From: Marivita sp046591575
GTDB taxonomy: Bacteria > Pseudomonadota > Alphaproteobacteria > Rhodobacterales > Rhodobacteraceae
Assembly (NCBI RefSeq): GCF_046591575.1
Contig: NZ_JBIQWA010000001.1
Span: 785,245-849,244, forward strand
Length of the DNA stretch: 64,000 nucleotides
Reading direction: 5' to 3'
Below the pieces are notes generated by a model that was not told the origin of the DNA, made no database searches, and was given only the letters and a program-made list of their open reading frames with translations. Within the stretch, counting starts at the first letter, position 1. Each line of letters opens with the position of its first letter. A program made the position numbers and the translations under genes. This document shows, in pieces, positions 52,217-61,595 of the stretch.

Positions 52217-53823
52217 TGGCGAAAGATGTGTTTGGCGGCATGGGTCCGGTATCCACCCGCGTGATGAACCTGTCACATTTTCTGACTGAAACGGCACGCC
52301 GCCACAGCGCCGCCACTGGTTTTGTCTGGGGCGCGCAAAGCTGGAGCTGGGCCGAGATGGAGGCCCGTGCGACCGCTTTTGCCCATGCGCTTCGGGCCGA
52401 GTTCGGAGTATCCAAGGGCGACAGGATTCTGGTGCAATCCGAGAACTGCAACCAGATGTTCGAAGCTATGTTCGCCTGCTGGCGCCTGGGCGCGGTCTGG
52501 GTTCCGGTGAATTTCCGGCAATCGCCGGACGATGTTGCATGGCTTGCCGCGTCTTCCGGCGCGCGCGGCATGATCTGTGGCGCGCGTTTCAGCGACCATG
52601 CGGCGGCCTGCGCCGGGTCGGTGGATTTCACCATCTCTATCGGCGTTACCGAGTTCGCGGAAGATTACGAGACGCTATTGGCGCGCCATGTCGGGCAGCC
52701 CTGCGCGACCGCCCCGGTCGACCGGGACGATCCAGCATGGTTCTTTTTCACCTCTGGCACGACCGGACGGCCCAAGGCGGCGGTCCTGACACATGGCCAA
52801 ATGGCGTTTGTTGTGACCAACCATCTGTGCGATCTCATGCCCGGCACCGGCCCGGACGATGCGTCGCTGGCGGTCGCACCCTTATCTCATGGCGCGGGCG
52901 TTCATCAGCTGGCGCAGGTGGCCCATGGGGTAAAGACCATCCTTCCGGCGCAGGACAGGTTCGATCCGTCCGAGATCTGGCATCTGGTCGAAAAATGGCG
53001 CGTCACCAACATGTTCACCGTGCCGACCATTGTAAAGCTGTTGGTCGAGCACGAGAGCCTTGGAACGGTCGATCACTCCTGCCTGCGATACGTCATCTAT
53101 GCCGGCGCGCCGATGTACCGGGCCGATCAGGTGCGCGCGCTCAAGGCGCTTGGGCCGGTTCTGGTGCAATATTTTGGCCTTGGCGAAGTGACGGGCAACA
53201 TCACTGTCCTGCCGCCCGCACAACATCATATCGACGATGGGACCATGCGCGTGGGCACCTGCGGCTTTGCACGCACCGGGATGCAGGTTCAGATCCAGAC
53301 CGACACAGGTGAGGAATGCGCGCCCTTTGACACTGGCGAAATCGCCGTCATCGGTCCGGCGGTGTTTGCCGGCTATCACGATAACCCGCAAGCCAATGCC
53401 AAAAGTTTCCGTAACGGCTGGTTCCTGACCGGCGATCTTGGCCATATGGACGATCAGGGCTTTGTCTATCTGACGGGGCGGGCGTCAGACATGTATATCT
53501 CGGGCGGCTCGAACATTTATCCGCGCGAGATCGAGGAAAAGCTGCTGATGCATCCGGCACTGTCCGAAGCTGCCGTTCTGGGTGTGCCCGATCCGGTTTG
53601 GGGCGAGGTTGGGATTGCGGTCTGCGTTGCCCGGACCGGCGAACGGCCTGACCCGCAGGCGGTGCTGGACTGGTTGGCAGACAGGATAGCGCGCTACAAA
53701 CTGCCACGACGCCTTGTCTTCTGGGACGAGATGCCGAAATCGGCCTATGGCAAGATCACCAAAAAGACGATCCGCGAGGAGCTTTTCGCGCGTGGAGAGA
53801 TCGCGCGCCCGCCGGTATCCTGA
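52216..53823 (+). CDS. Acyl-CoA synthetase (AMP-forming ligase)
   Basis: A 535-residue ANL-family ligase. The P-loop is FFTSGTTGRPKAAVLTHG, the A5 region is YFGLGEVTG, the hinge is LTGDLGHMDDQGFVYLTGR with SDMYISGGSNIYPREIEE, and the catalytic Lys is in AYGKITK. It activates a carboxylic acid to its CoA thioester, presumably the acid imported by a neighbouring TRAP system, for the thiolase to act on later. It starts on the thiolase stop (TGATG) and shares one base with the next gene. Confidence 0.92.
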   Translation: MAKDVFGGMGPVSTRVMNLSHFLTETARRHSAATGFVWGAQSWSWAEMEARATAFAHALRAEFGVSKGDRILVQSENCNQMFEAMFACWRLGAVWVPVNFRQSPDDVAWLAASSGARGMICGARFSDHAAACAGSVDFTISIGVTEFAEDYETLLARHVGQPCATAPVDRDDPAWFFFTSGTTGRPKAAVLTHGQMAFVVTNHLCDLMPGTGPDDASLAVAPLSHGAGVHQLAQVAHGVKTILPAQDRFDPSEIWHLVEKWRVTNMFTVPTIVKLLVEHESLGTVDHSCLRYVIYAGAPMYRADQVRALKALGPVLVQYFGLGEVTGNITVLPPAQHHIDDGTMRVGTCGFARTGMQVQIQTDTGEECAPFDTGEIAVIGPAVFAGYHDNPQANAKSFRNGWFLTGDLGHMDDQGFVYLTGRASDMYISGGSNIYPREIEEKLLMHPALSEAAVLGVPDPVWGEVGIAVCVARTGERPDPQAVLDWLADRIARYKLPRRLVFWDEMPKSAYGKITKKTIREELFARGEIARPPVS

Positions 53824-54668
53824 TGCACAGGCCGAAGATCGTTCATCCCGGCCCGAAACATGCGGCGCGGCGGGTCGCCGTACCTTGCCACGCGCAGCGC
53901 GTCACCATCACTCTGCGCGAAGGGCAGAGTTTTGGCGTGGCTGTGGCACAGGGCTTTGCCGAACTGGGGGCCACGGCGGGCTATCTGAGGTTGCGCAACA
54001 TCCCGATGGAGCGTGTGTGCTTTGTCAGGCCCGCCCCCGCGCCGGGCGATGGCCATGTCGCGTGGTACAGCGTTACGCACGAAAATCCCGGCGCGGCGAC
54101 AATCGTGGACGGCGGCACCCATCTGGGGTGGCGCGACGGTGTGCCGTTCACCCATACGCATGGAATTTGGCAGGGGTCGGACGGCGTTGGACAGGTTGGC
54201 CATTTGTTGCCCGAGACCAGCATCATTGCCCGCGATACGTTGGTCGACGGCTGGGCTTTGACAGGCGCGCATCTGGTCGCGCGGCCCGATCCCGAAACCC
54301 AATTCACGTTGTTCGCACCCGAGCCGACCAAAACCGCACCGACTGTGCCAAATGCCGTTCTGTGCATCCTGCGTCCACATGAAGACATCACAGGCGCGTT
54401 GCAAACGCTTGCCGATACGAATTTCGTTGGTCCGGTGCAGATCGAAGGCATCGGAAGCCTGATCGGAACGCATTTCGAGGATACGACAATCCAGTCTTAC
54501 GCGACAGAGATCCTGCTGACAGACGGGCAGACCGGCGGTAGACGACCTTCTTTACAGGCGCTCTCTGTCGGATTTGACGGAGGATATGCCCAGGGCGTGT
54601 TGCGCGCAGGCGAAAATCCGGTGCTGGTCACAGCGGAAATTCTGCTGATCGCCCGCACCACCGGATAG
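53823..54668 (+). CDS. Tandem PPC/DUF296-like domain protein
   Basis: A 281-residue protein that reads as two PPC (plants and prokaryotes conserved, DUF296) domains. The first half has LREGQSFGVAVAQGFAEL and the metal-type histidines in PFTHTHGIWQ. The second half has IEGIGSLIGTHFED, then GVLRAGENPVLVTAEILL. Bacterial PPC proteins are small trimers with no settled enzymatic role; a fused double domain in a CoA-ligase/thiolase operon suggests a metabolic function. It overlaps the ligase stop by one base. No DNA-binding AT-hook is present. Confidence 0.65.
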   Translation: MHRPKIVHPGPKHAARRVAVPCHAQRVTITLREGQSFGVAVAQGFAELGATAGYLRLRNIPMERVCFVRPAPAPGDGHVAWYSVTHENPGAATIVDGGTHLGWRDGVPFTHTHGIWQGSDGVGQVGHLLPETSIIARDTLVDGWALTGAHLVARPDPETQFTLFAPEPTKTAPTVPNAVLCILRPHEDITGALQTLADTNFVGPVQIEGIGSLIGTHFEDTTIQSYATEILLTDGQTGGRRPSLQALSVGFDGGYAQGVLRAGENPVLVTAEILLIARTTG

Positions 54669-54782
54669 AGGTGGTGCTATTTTCCAAGCGCACCATTCGT
54701 GCAGGCGCTGGCCATCGTGCCGATCAAGAACACGCAACCTGCAATCTGTTGGGACCGCGAAACGATGCTCTGAGCCGCTTTA

Positions 54783-56111
54783 TTACAAGAACACGGTCAC
54801 GGTTTCCGGAACGAGCGCCACGATCACCAGCACGAGCATCATCACAGCGATAAAGGGCAGTGTTGCCGCAAAAATCTGTTCTACCGAGACATCCGGATCA
54901 TTAAGCGTGTTATGCACTGTGAACACCGATATCCCGAAAGGTGGTGTCAGCAACCCGATCTCAACTGCAAGCACTGTGACAATGCCGAAATGCATAAGGT
55001 CAATACCAAGGCCTTGCGCGATTGGGGCGGCGATGGGCACCATGATCAGCAGGATTGATGTGCTGTCCAGGATCATCCCCATCAAGAGGATGATCACCGC
55101 ATAGAAGAACAAGAATCCCATCGGGTCAAAGCCAGAATCTGTCACCAAACCCGCAATGGCGTTCGGCAAGCCGGCAATCGCCAACATTCGGGAATAAAAG
55201 GACGCCGCTACAAGCAACAACAGAATAGAGACCGAGATCACACCGGTCTGCTTCATCACTTGCCAAAGCTTGTGGCGATCAAGGCTGCGACGCGACAGTG
55301 CCACGATCAATGCGCCAAAGGCACCAATGCCGCCAGCCTCGGTCGGGGTGAAGAACCCGGTGTAAAGACCCCCCAGCACAAGGATGACCAGCAGAACAAT
55401 TGGCACCAGTTTGAGGATAAGAACCCCAAGCGGCATAGGCGTGAAATCACGGTCCAGCCGCCGTTCGCGCGCCGCGTCGGGATCGTTCAGAACAAACTTG
55501 GGAAACGCGATGGTGATCATGATCAGCATGGCGACAAACCCAAGTGCCAGCATCAGACCAGGGATAATGCCTGCGATGAACATGCCCCCGATCGAGACTT
55601 CGGCAAGGACACCGTAGATAATCAAAAGCAGCGAAGGCGGGATCAGCATGCCCAACACCGAAGACCCCGCAACCGTGCCCGCAGAGAACGCAGGGCGATA
55701 CCCATGGCGCGTCATCTCTGGCACGGCGACGCGGGTAAAGACCGCCGCGGATGCGATCGACACACCAGTGACCGCAGCAAAGATGGTATTCGCGGCAACT
55801 GTGGCGACGCCAAGCCCGCAAATCATCCGGCGCAACAGTTCTTCGGCGACTTCAAACGTGTCGCGCCCGACGTTGGACACGCTGACCAAGAGTCCCATCA
55901 GGACGAACAGCGGAATTGTCGCAAACAGGTAATCCGCGATCCCGGAATAGGCCGTCAGTTCCAGCATCCGGAAAGACAGATCGATATTGCCGCGAATGAT
56001 CCAGATCCCAAGGAAGGCAACCCCGAATAAGGCATAGGCGATCTGCATGCCCAACAGCACCAGACCGATCAGCACGGCGATCAGGATGAACCCGATGGTC
56101 AGCGTGGTCAT
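54783..56111 (-). CDS. TRAP transporter large permease (DctM type), second set
   Basis: A 442-residue membrane protein with about 12 helices and DctM segments ATIPLFVLMGLLVSVSNVGRD, GGLYTGFFTPTEAGGIGAFGAL and IGLLTPPFGISVFTVHNTL. It is the transport channel of the second TRAP set. Its start overlaps the DctQ gene by ATGA. It is the end of a six-gene operon that begins with molybdenum hydroxylase subunits; the converging gene on the other side is the PPC protein. Confidence 0.95.
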   Translation of the reverse strand: MTTLTIGFILIAVLIGLVLLGMQIAYALFGVAFLGIWIIRGNIDLSFRMLELTAYSGIADYLFATIPLFVLMGLLVSVSNVGRDTFEVAEELLRRMICGLGVATVAANTIFAAVTGVSIASAAVFTRVAVPEMTRHGYRPAFSAGTVAGSSVLGMLIPPSLLLIIYGVLAEVSIGGMFIAGIIPGLMLALGFVAMLIMITIAFPKFVLNDPDAARERRLDRDFTPMPLGVLILKLVPIVLLVILVLGGLYTGFFTPTEAGGIGAFGALIVALSRRSLDRHKLWQVMKQTGVISVSILLLLVAASFYSRMLAIAGLPNAIAGLVTDSGFDPMGFLFFYAVIILLMGMILDSTSILLIMVPIAAPIAQGLGIDLMHFGIVTVLAVEIGLLTPPFGISVFTVHNTLNDPDVSVEQIFAATLPFIAVMMLVLVIVALVPETVTVFL

Positions 56112-56674
56112 GCCGTGCTCCTCACGCGGCGAATTTCGTCACGCGCTCTGTAGAGGGCGGCCAACGCCGCCACGATGCAGCCCAGAAGGGTGATGCCACG
56201 GAATGGCCATGTCGGAATGGTCCAGACGCCCTGGACGCCAAAGAACTCGGCACTTTGCCACGCGCTGAGGAATTTCGGCCAAGACGCCCAAAGGATCAGT
56301 GCAAAGACAATCGCACCGGCAAGGCAGAACAACGCCTCGAGCCACGCCACCAGGCGGGGGCTGGATTTCTGAAGCCTGCGAACCAGGAAATCGGCCCGGG
56401 TCAACCGCAGTTGCAGGATCGCTGCCGGGACTTGCAAAAAGACAATGGCAACAACGGTGCGGGCGGCGATTTCGGACACACCAGTGATCGGCGCATCCAG
56501 AAAGTTGCGTCCGATCACGTCTGCCACAATCAGCAGCATCAGCGCGCCGATGCTGGCGGTGCCGACCGCTGACATGGCGGCGGCAACCGAACCGAGCACC
56601 GCGCCGTAAGGAGCTTCGGAAAAGGCCGGGACAAATCGGTCCTCCTGCAGCTCGGTTGTGTCTTCTGTGGTCAT
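56108..56674 (-). CDS. TRAP transporter small permease (DctQ type), second set
   Basis: A 188-residue protein with a polar N-terminal stretch of about 30 residues and four helices. DctQ features include VADVIGRNFLDAPITGVSEIAAR and LRLTRADFLVRRLQ. The start MTTEDTTELQ (56674) leaves an 82-nt gap with a strong hairpin after dctP; the longer open frame crosses this hairpin and is rejected. It is coupled to dctM. Confidence 0.85.
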   Translation of the reverse strand: MTTEDTTELQEDRFVPAFSEAPYGAVLGSVAAAMSAVGTASIGALMLLIVADVIGRNFLDAPITGVSEIAARTVVAIVFLQVPAAILQLRLTRADFLVRRLQKSSPRLVAWLEALFCLAGAIVFALILWASWPKFLSAWQSAEFFGVQGVWTIPTWPFRGITLLGCIVAALAALYRARDEIRRVRSTA

Positions 56675-56702
56675 GACCGGGGGGTGTCCTGCTGGCAAGG
56701 AT

Positions 56703-56738
56703 ACGCCCGCCCGATCCATATGGGTCCGGGGCGGGCGT
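56703..56738 (-). other. Intercistronic hairpin between dctP and dctQ, second TRAP set
   Basis: ACGCCCGCCC (56703-56712) and GGGCGGGCGT (56729-56738) form a perfect 10-bp GC-rich stem. T-runs occur only on the plus side. In the operon direction it is better seen as a message-stabilising or partial stop element after the binding-protein gene. Confidence 0.55.
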
Positions 56739-56756
56739 TTTGTGCATCTTGCGATC

Positions 56757-57809
56757 TTAGAGACCTTCGTCCCAATTCCGCAGTGGTGTCGCGCCACGTT
56801 CGCGCAGAGCGGCGAAATAAGCCTTGAGCACGGTCTCGCCCGCCTCGCCTGTCTGCTCCAACCAGGGCTCAATGATATTTGGCAGGCCGTTGACCCACGC
56901 CGCCTTTTCTTCATCGGGCAGTTGGTGAATCGTCAAACCTGCTGCCTGCATCTCTTCCAAGGCGCGCTCTGCGAGATCCGCCACGTAATCACCATGTGCG
57001 ATAGACGTGGCTTGCGCTGCTTCGCGCATTGCCTGCTGAACAGGCTCTGGCAAGCCGCCGAAGAAATCCTCGTTCGCTGCGATCCCACCGAAATACATTG
57101 ATCCGATGCCAACGCGGGTCAGTTCGGGGGCCACTTCGTAGACGCGGGTGGGCAGGATGCCCGACGCAAAGGACAGGGTGCCTTCGGTCACTCCGGTCTG
57201 GATGTTTGTGTAATACGTGGTCAATGCGCCATCGACGGGTGTGGCACCCGTGTCGCGCAGCCAATTGGCCGACGTGCCCGGCGCGTTCAGCTTGCGGTTT
57301 TGCAGATCAGCAAGCGAATTGACGGGGAATGTCCCGTAAATATCATAGCTGTCTGTAATCAGGGACGACAGGTGAACCATGCCGTTTTCAGACCAGCTGT
57401 TTTTCAGCTCGGGCAGGTTTTCGGAAAGATCGTCAAAGATTTCGATGATCATGCGGTGATCTTCGGTGGCGAACGGTGTGAAGTAGGTCACGTTCTGAAG
57501 CGGCATGTTCGCGCCTTCCCAAACCGTGCCGACCATGCCGATATCAACGATACCGTCCATCACCGCTTCGCGCGTGTCAGTGAACTTGTAAAGCGTTCCG
57601 GCATAGTTTTCGGACCAGTTCACCTGATACTCATTGCCATTCTCAGCTAGGATCCGGTTCACCTCGGGCTGGAACGTGTTTTTCATCGCGTATACCCAGA
57701 TATTGGCCTCTGGATGCGACGAGCCGATGTTCACGGTGATGCTTTGCTGCGCAAAGGCCGCGCTGCCCATCAGCATCGCACCGATTGTTGTAAGTGCTGT
57801 GAGTTTCAT
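56757..57809 (-). CDS. TRAP transporter periplasmic binding protein (DctP type), second set
   Basis: A 350-residue protein with a signal peptide cut after SAAFA. DctP features: AVMDGIVDIGMVGTVWEG, the Arg-containing LADLQNRKLNAPGTSANWL, then TNIQTGVTEGTLSF. It binds an unknown carboxylate. GGAGG precedes the ATG. It begins 46 nt after the molybdenum hydroxylase large subunit stop, so it is very likely in the same transcript; a 6-bp GGGCGC/GCGCCC hairpin (57828-57847) lies in that gap. Confidence 0.92.
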   Translation of the reverse strand: MKLTALTTIGAMLMGSAAFAQQSITVNIGSSHPEANIWVYAMKNTFQPEVNRILAENGNEYQVNWSENYAGTLYKFTDTREAVMDGIVDIGMVGTVWEGANMPLQNVTYFTPFATEDHRMIIEIFDDLSENLPELKNSWSENGMVHLSSLITDSYDIYGTFPVNSLADLQNRKLNAPGTSANWLRDTGATPVDGALTTYYTNIQTGVTEGTLSFASGILPTRVYEVAPELTRVGIGSMYFGGIAANEDFFGGLPEPVQQAMREAAQATSIAHGDYVADLAERALEEMQAAGLTIHQLPDEEKAAWVNGLPNIIEPWLEQTGEAGETVLKAYFAALRERGATPLRNWDEGL

Positions 57810-57854
57810 GGTTGTCCTCCCTTTGACGGGCGCACTCCCCGGCGCCCTTTTGAT

Positions 57855-60236
57855 TCAGTCGTCGATTTTACTCAAAGCCCGCAGGATGCGTTCCGGTGTA
57901 AAGGGCATTTCGGTCACCTGCGCCCCAAGCGGGCGCAGAGCATCGTTGATGGCGTTCATGACGGCGGCCGGTGCACCAGCCGTGCCAGCCTCGCCGGCAC
58001 CTTTGGCCCCTAATTCGCTTTCCTGTGTCGGTGTTTCCACGTGCGCGACCTGCATATCCGGCATCTCGGCCGCCATTGGCACAAGGTAGTCCGCCATTGA
58101 GCCATTCAGCAGCTGACCGTCCTCGTCGTAATGGATCTCCTCGTAAAGCGCGCCGCCAAGGCCTTGAACGATCCCTCCGCGGATCTGTTCATCCACCAGT
58201 TGCGGGTTGATGACGCGGCCGCAATCCTCGACGCACCAATGCTTGAGAAGGGTCACCACGCCTGTATCGGTGTCGACCTCCAGGTACGAGGCTTGCACAC
58301 CATTGGTAAAGGCGAAAGGATATTCCATCGTGATAAAGTGCCGGGTCTGGACCAGTTCACGCGGCAAATCCTTGGGTAATGTATCACCCCGGAAATAGAC
58401 AATCCGCCCCAGTTCCTCGAGCGGCATACGCTTTTCGCCCGTGTCGGCATCGACGATCTGTCCATCTTGGATATCAAGCTTTCCAGCGTCTGCTTGCAAC
58501 ATCGCTGCGGCCACCTCGAGGATAGATTCGCGCAGCGCTCGCGCTGCCTGCAAAGCAGCCTCTCCGCCAATGCCCGCGCCGCGCGAGGCCCATGTGCCCC
58601 CGCCATAGGGCGTGACCTGCGTATCGCCTGTGATCACACGCACGTTGGATGGGTTTACGCCGACCCCTTCGGCCACGACCTGACTAAGCATCGCCTCCGT
58701 CCCTTGGCCCTGTTCGGTCACTCCGGACAGCGCCACCACCGACCCGTCCGGGTCCATCCGCACGGTGCAGCCATCCTGCGCCGAGATGCGCGCGCCACCG
58801 ATGCCGTACATAAACGGTGACGGGTTGGTCAGTTCGATAAAAGACGCAATGCCGATGCCGCGATACTTGCCCTGCTTACGCGCTTCGGCCTGATCGGCGC
58901 GCAGCGCGTCGTAATCCATCATCTCTATCAGCTTGTCCATCGACGCGTGGTGCGACAGGCCTTCGAACTTCATCTTGGCGGGCGATGTGACCGGATAGGC
59001 ATCGTCTGCGTACATATTGCGCCGCCGGATTTCGACCGGGTCCATCCCAATCGCCGCCGCCGCCATATCAACCAAACCTTCGGTGATGGCGACCGCAACG
59101 GGATGCCCTACGGCGCGATATTGGCAGGTTGGCGTCTTGTTCTGAAAGACAACCGTGGTCTGCGCCCGGTAATTGGCAAAATCATACGGACCACCGCACA
59201 GGTTCACGACCTGATTGCCCTCGATCGCCGAGGTGCGGGGATAGACCGAATAGGGCCCGATGCCGGTCCAGTCATCGACGTCCATCGCAAGGATCTTGCC
59301 ATCCGCATCCACCGCGATTTTGGCTTTGATTTCGTGGTCACGTGCGTGAATATCGGTGGTATAACTTTCGAGCCGGTCGGCGATAAATTTGACCGGACGC
59401 CCCATGACCTTGGCAATGGCCGCTGTCGCTACCTCGTCAGGGTAGACATGTACCTTGATGCCATAGGACCCGCCCACATCGCCGCAAACCACACGAACGC
59501 GGCTTTCAGGAATGTCGAGATGTTTGGCCAAGACGGTCTGCATCATGTGCGGGGCCTGTGTTGCATGATAGGCCGTCATTTGCCCTTCTGCCGGGTTCCA
59601 GTCGACGAGGATCGACCGCGGCTCAAGCGTAACGCCCGTATGACGCGCGGTGCGGAAACTGGCTGACACGACCTTGTGTGCAGTCTTGAACACTTCGTCG
59701 ACGTCGCCTTCTTCGTGCAGTCGGCGAAATGCGAGGTTGTCACCCAGATCGGGATGAATGACAGGTGTGTCCTGGTCGAGCGCGGTCATGGTGTCCGTAA
59801 CGATGGGCAGATCGTCGTAGTCGACCATGACCAGCGACGCCGCCTCCTCCGCTGCCGCGCGCGTGGTGGCGACAACCGCCACAACAGGCTCCCCAACCCA
59901 ACAGGTGCGGTCCACGGCCAGCGGGTGTTCGGGCGGGGATTTCAGCCCCTTTAGATGTGCCAGAACCGCGACCCAAGGTGTGCATACCTCAGTCAGATCT
60001 TGGCCGGTAAACACGCGTAAGACACCTTTGACGGTCTTGGCTTCCTCCAGATCGATCTCACCTATTTTTGCGTGCGCAACGGGCGACCGCGAAAACGCGA
60101 CATGCAGCATACGCGGCAGCACGATGTCATCAACATAGCGGCCACGGCCCTGCACAAGTTTGGTCGCATTCGGACGTGGAACGGTTTTGCCGATATAGGA
60201 ATTCGGGCGGTCAGGGTTGTTGAACGGTATCGTCAT
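57855..60236 (-). CDS. Molybdenum hydroxylase large subunit (xanthine dehydrogenase family, not CO dehydrogenase)
   Basis: A 793-residue molybdopterin subunit. The Mo-site segments are GDVGGSYGIK (252-261), TEQGQGTE, and the base-carrying GAKGAGEAGTAGAP near the C-terminus. The loop that in form I CO dehydrogenase is AYRCSFR reads QYRAVGHP (372-379): no copper-binding Cys, and not the form II AYRGAGR either. It should hydroxylate an organic substrate such as an aldehyde, N-heterocycle or aromatic. Operon neighbours are a TRAP importer and the matching small and medium subunits, linked by ATGA overlaps. Confidence 0.9.
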   Translation of the reverse strand: MTIPFNNPDRPNSYIGKTVPRPNATKLVQGRGRYVDDIVLPRMLHVAFSRSPVAHAKIGEIDLEEAKTVKGVLRVFTGQDLTEVCTPWVAVLAHLKGLKSPPEHPLAVDRTCWVGEPVVAVVATTRAAAEEAASLVMVDYDDLPIVTDTMTALDQDTPVIHPDLGDNLAFRRLHEEGDVDEVFKTAHKVVSASFRTARHTGVTLEPRSILVDWNPAEGQMTAYHATQAPHMMQTVLAKHLDIPESRVRVVCGDVGGSYGIKVHVYPDEVATAAIAKVMGRPVKFIADRLESYTTDIHARDHEIKAKIAVDADGKILAMDVDDWTGIGPYSVYPRTSAIEGNQVVNLCGGPYDFANYRAQTTVVFQNKTPTCQYRAVGHPVAVAITEGLVDMAAAAIGMDPVEIRRRNMYADDAYPVTSPAKMKFEGLSHHASMDKLIEMMDYDALRADQAEARKQGKYRGIGIASFIELTNPSPFMYGIGGARISAQDGCTVRMDPDGSVVALSGVTEQGQGTEAMLSQVVAEGVGVNPSNVRVITGDTQVTPYGGGTWASRGAGIGGEAALQAARALRESILEVAAAMLQADAGKLDIQDGQIVDADTGEKRMPLEELGRIVYFRGDTLPKDLPRELVQTRHFITMEYPFAFTNGVQASYLEVDTDTGVVTLLKHWCVEDCGRVINPQLVDEQIRGGIVQGLGGALYEEIHYDEDGQLLNGSMADYLVPMAAEMPDMQVAHVETPTQESELGAKGAGEAGTAGAPAAVMNAINDALRPLGAQVTEMPFTPERILRALSKIDD

Positions 60237-60733
60237 GCTTGTCCCTTTCCAGCGCGCTGCTGCGCGACACGTTCCACGGCATCAATGATGGCCTCGTAGC
60301 CCGTACAGCGGCAATAATTGCCTGACAGATGTTCCCGGATTTCGGCCCGGCTTGGCGTTCCACCTTTGGACAGCAGCTCTTCGGCTGAAACCAGCATACC
60401 CGGCGTGCAGAACCCACACTGCAATGCGTTGCGCGCCACGAAGGCATCCTGCAAATCGCTGATTGCGTCGGTGTCGGTCAGGCCCTCTACCGTCCAAACC
60501 TCGGCCCCGTCCGCCTGGGCCGCCAGCATCAGGCATCCGCGCACGGCGTCACCGTTAACGCGGATCGTGCAAGCGCCGCAGACGCCGTGTTCGCAACTGG
60601 CATGCGCGCCGGTCAGCCCCAATTCCAGGCGCAGAAAGTCAATCATGTGTTGTCCGGCTGGCACACGGGCCTCGACCGGTTCGCCATTGACCGTCAGGGA
60701 CACGTCGACCTTGTCACGAAACATCTCGATCAT
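60233..60733 (-). CDS. Molybdenum hydroxylase iron-sulfur subunit
   Basis: A 166-residue subunit with two [2Fe-2S] sites: Cys47, 52, 55 and 67 (ASCEHGVCGAC...C), and Cys106, 109, 141 and 143 (CGFC...CRC). It relays electrons from the molybdenum site to FAD. Its start and stop both overlap neighbours by ATGA. It is a clear paralogue of coxS at 7262 but with a different N-terminal extension. Confidence 0.94.
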   Translation of the reverse strand: MIEMFRDKVDVSLTVNGEPVEARVPAGQHMIDFLRLELGLTGAHASCEHGVCGACTIRVNGDAVRGCLMLAAQADGAEVWTVEGLTDTDAISDLQDAFVARNALQCGFCTPGMLVSAEELLSKGGTPSRAEIREHLSGNYCRCTGYEAIIDAVERVAQQRAGKGQA

Positions 60734-61563
60734 GCGGCGTCTCCTTCAAGACGGGCGAATGCGCGGCGCAGCAGAACGTCAGCCAAATGGCGGCGATATG
60801 CGGCACTGGCCTGGGTGTCAGACGGTGGGTCGATTTCGGTGCTCAGCGCATCAACAGCGGCATCCAGATCGCCGGCATCCAGAGCGGCCATGGCCCCAGT
60901 TGCCAGAACGGGCTTCGGCCCGACCGAAAATAGCGAAATCCGATGTCCTGCCTTGCGCTTGACCAAGCACAAACCCACCAGCGCATAGTCTCCCGACCGG
61001 CGGGCGACCTCTTCGATGATCTGCAATTCGCCATACTCGGCAATTGGCAGCGTGATCGCAGTCAGGATTTCGCTCTCGTCCAATGCGGTCGTAAAGACAT
61101 CTTCGAAAAAGTCCTCAGCCGCGATGGCGCGCGTGCCGTCTGGTCCTTCGGCATGTATCGTCGCGCCAAGCGCCAAGGCGCAGGCCGGAAATTCGGCCGC
61201 AGGATCAGCATGCGCCAGCGCACCCCCGATTGTGCCGCGATTACGAATGGCCGCATGTGCGATATGCGCGACCGCGTCCGTCAAAAGCGGCGCATGGGTA
61301 TTCACACTTGGATCGGCACCAACTTCGGCGTGACGGGTCAGCGCGCCAATCCGCAGAGTGTCGTCGTCTACAGTAATACCGGACAGATCACGTATCTTCG
61401 AGATATCAACCAACAAATCCCCGACGGACAGACGCATGTTCATGGCTGCGATCAAGCTTTGGCCGCCTGCCAACACGCGCCCCTGACCATCTGATCCGGC
61501 CAGCAATTCAAGCGCATGTCCCACGCTCTCAGCCCGGGCATAGCCTCCCGCCGCTGCCTTCAT
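60730..61563 (-). CDS. Molybdenum hydroxylase FAD-binding subunit
   Basis: A 277-residue flavoprotein subunit with LAGGQSLIAAMNMRL (31-45) and TIGGALAHADPAAEFP as the two FAD motifs. The second motif lacks the NGDPGND wording of CoxM and resembles aldehyde/quinoline-type hydroxylases. It is the first gene of the six-gene operon and is divergent from tetR, with two operator-like repeats in the 126-nt gap. Confidence 0.92.
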   Translation of the reverse strand: MKAAAGGYARAESVGHALELLAGSDGQGRVLAGGQSLIAAMNMRLSVGDLLVDISKIRDLSGITVDDDTLRIGALTRHAEVGADPSVNTHAPLLTDAVAHIAHAAIRNRGTIGGALAHADPAAEFPACALALGATIHAEGPDGTRAIAAEDFFEDVFTTALDESEILTAITLPIAEYGELQIIEEVARRSGDYALVGLCLVKRKAGHRISLFSVGPKPVLATGAMAALDAGDLDAAVDALSTEIDPPSDTQASAAYRRHLADVLLRRAFARLEGDAA

Positions 61564-61595
61564 GGCGTTCTCCCCTCTTTTTCGATCCGCACCTG

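Noticed and set aside
57855..60236. Second carbon monoxide dehydrogenase
   Set aside because: The active-site loop has no copper-binding Cys and does not match form I or form II; the accessory cox genes are absent from this operon.
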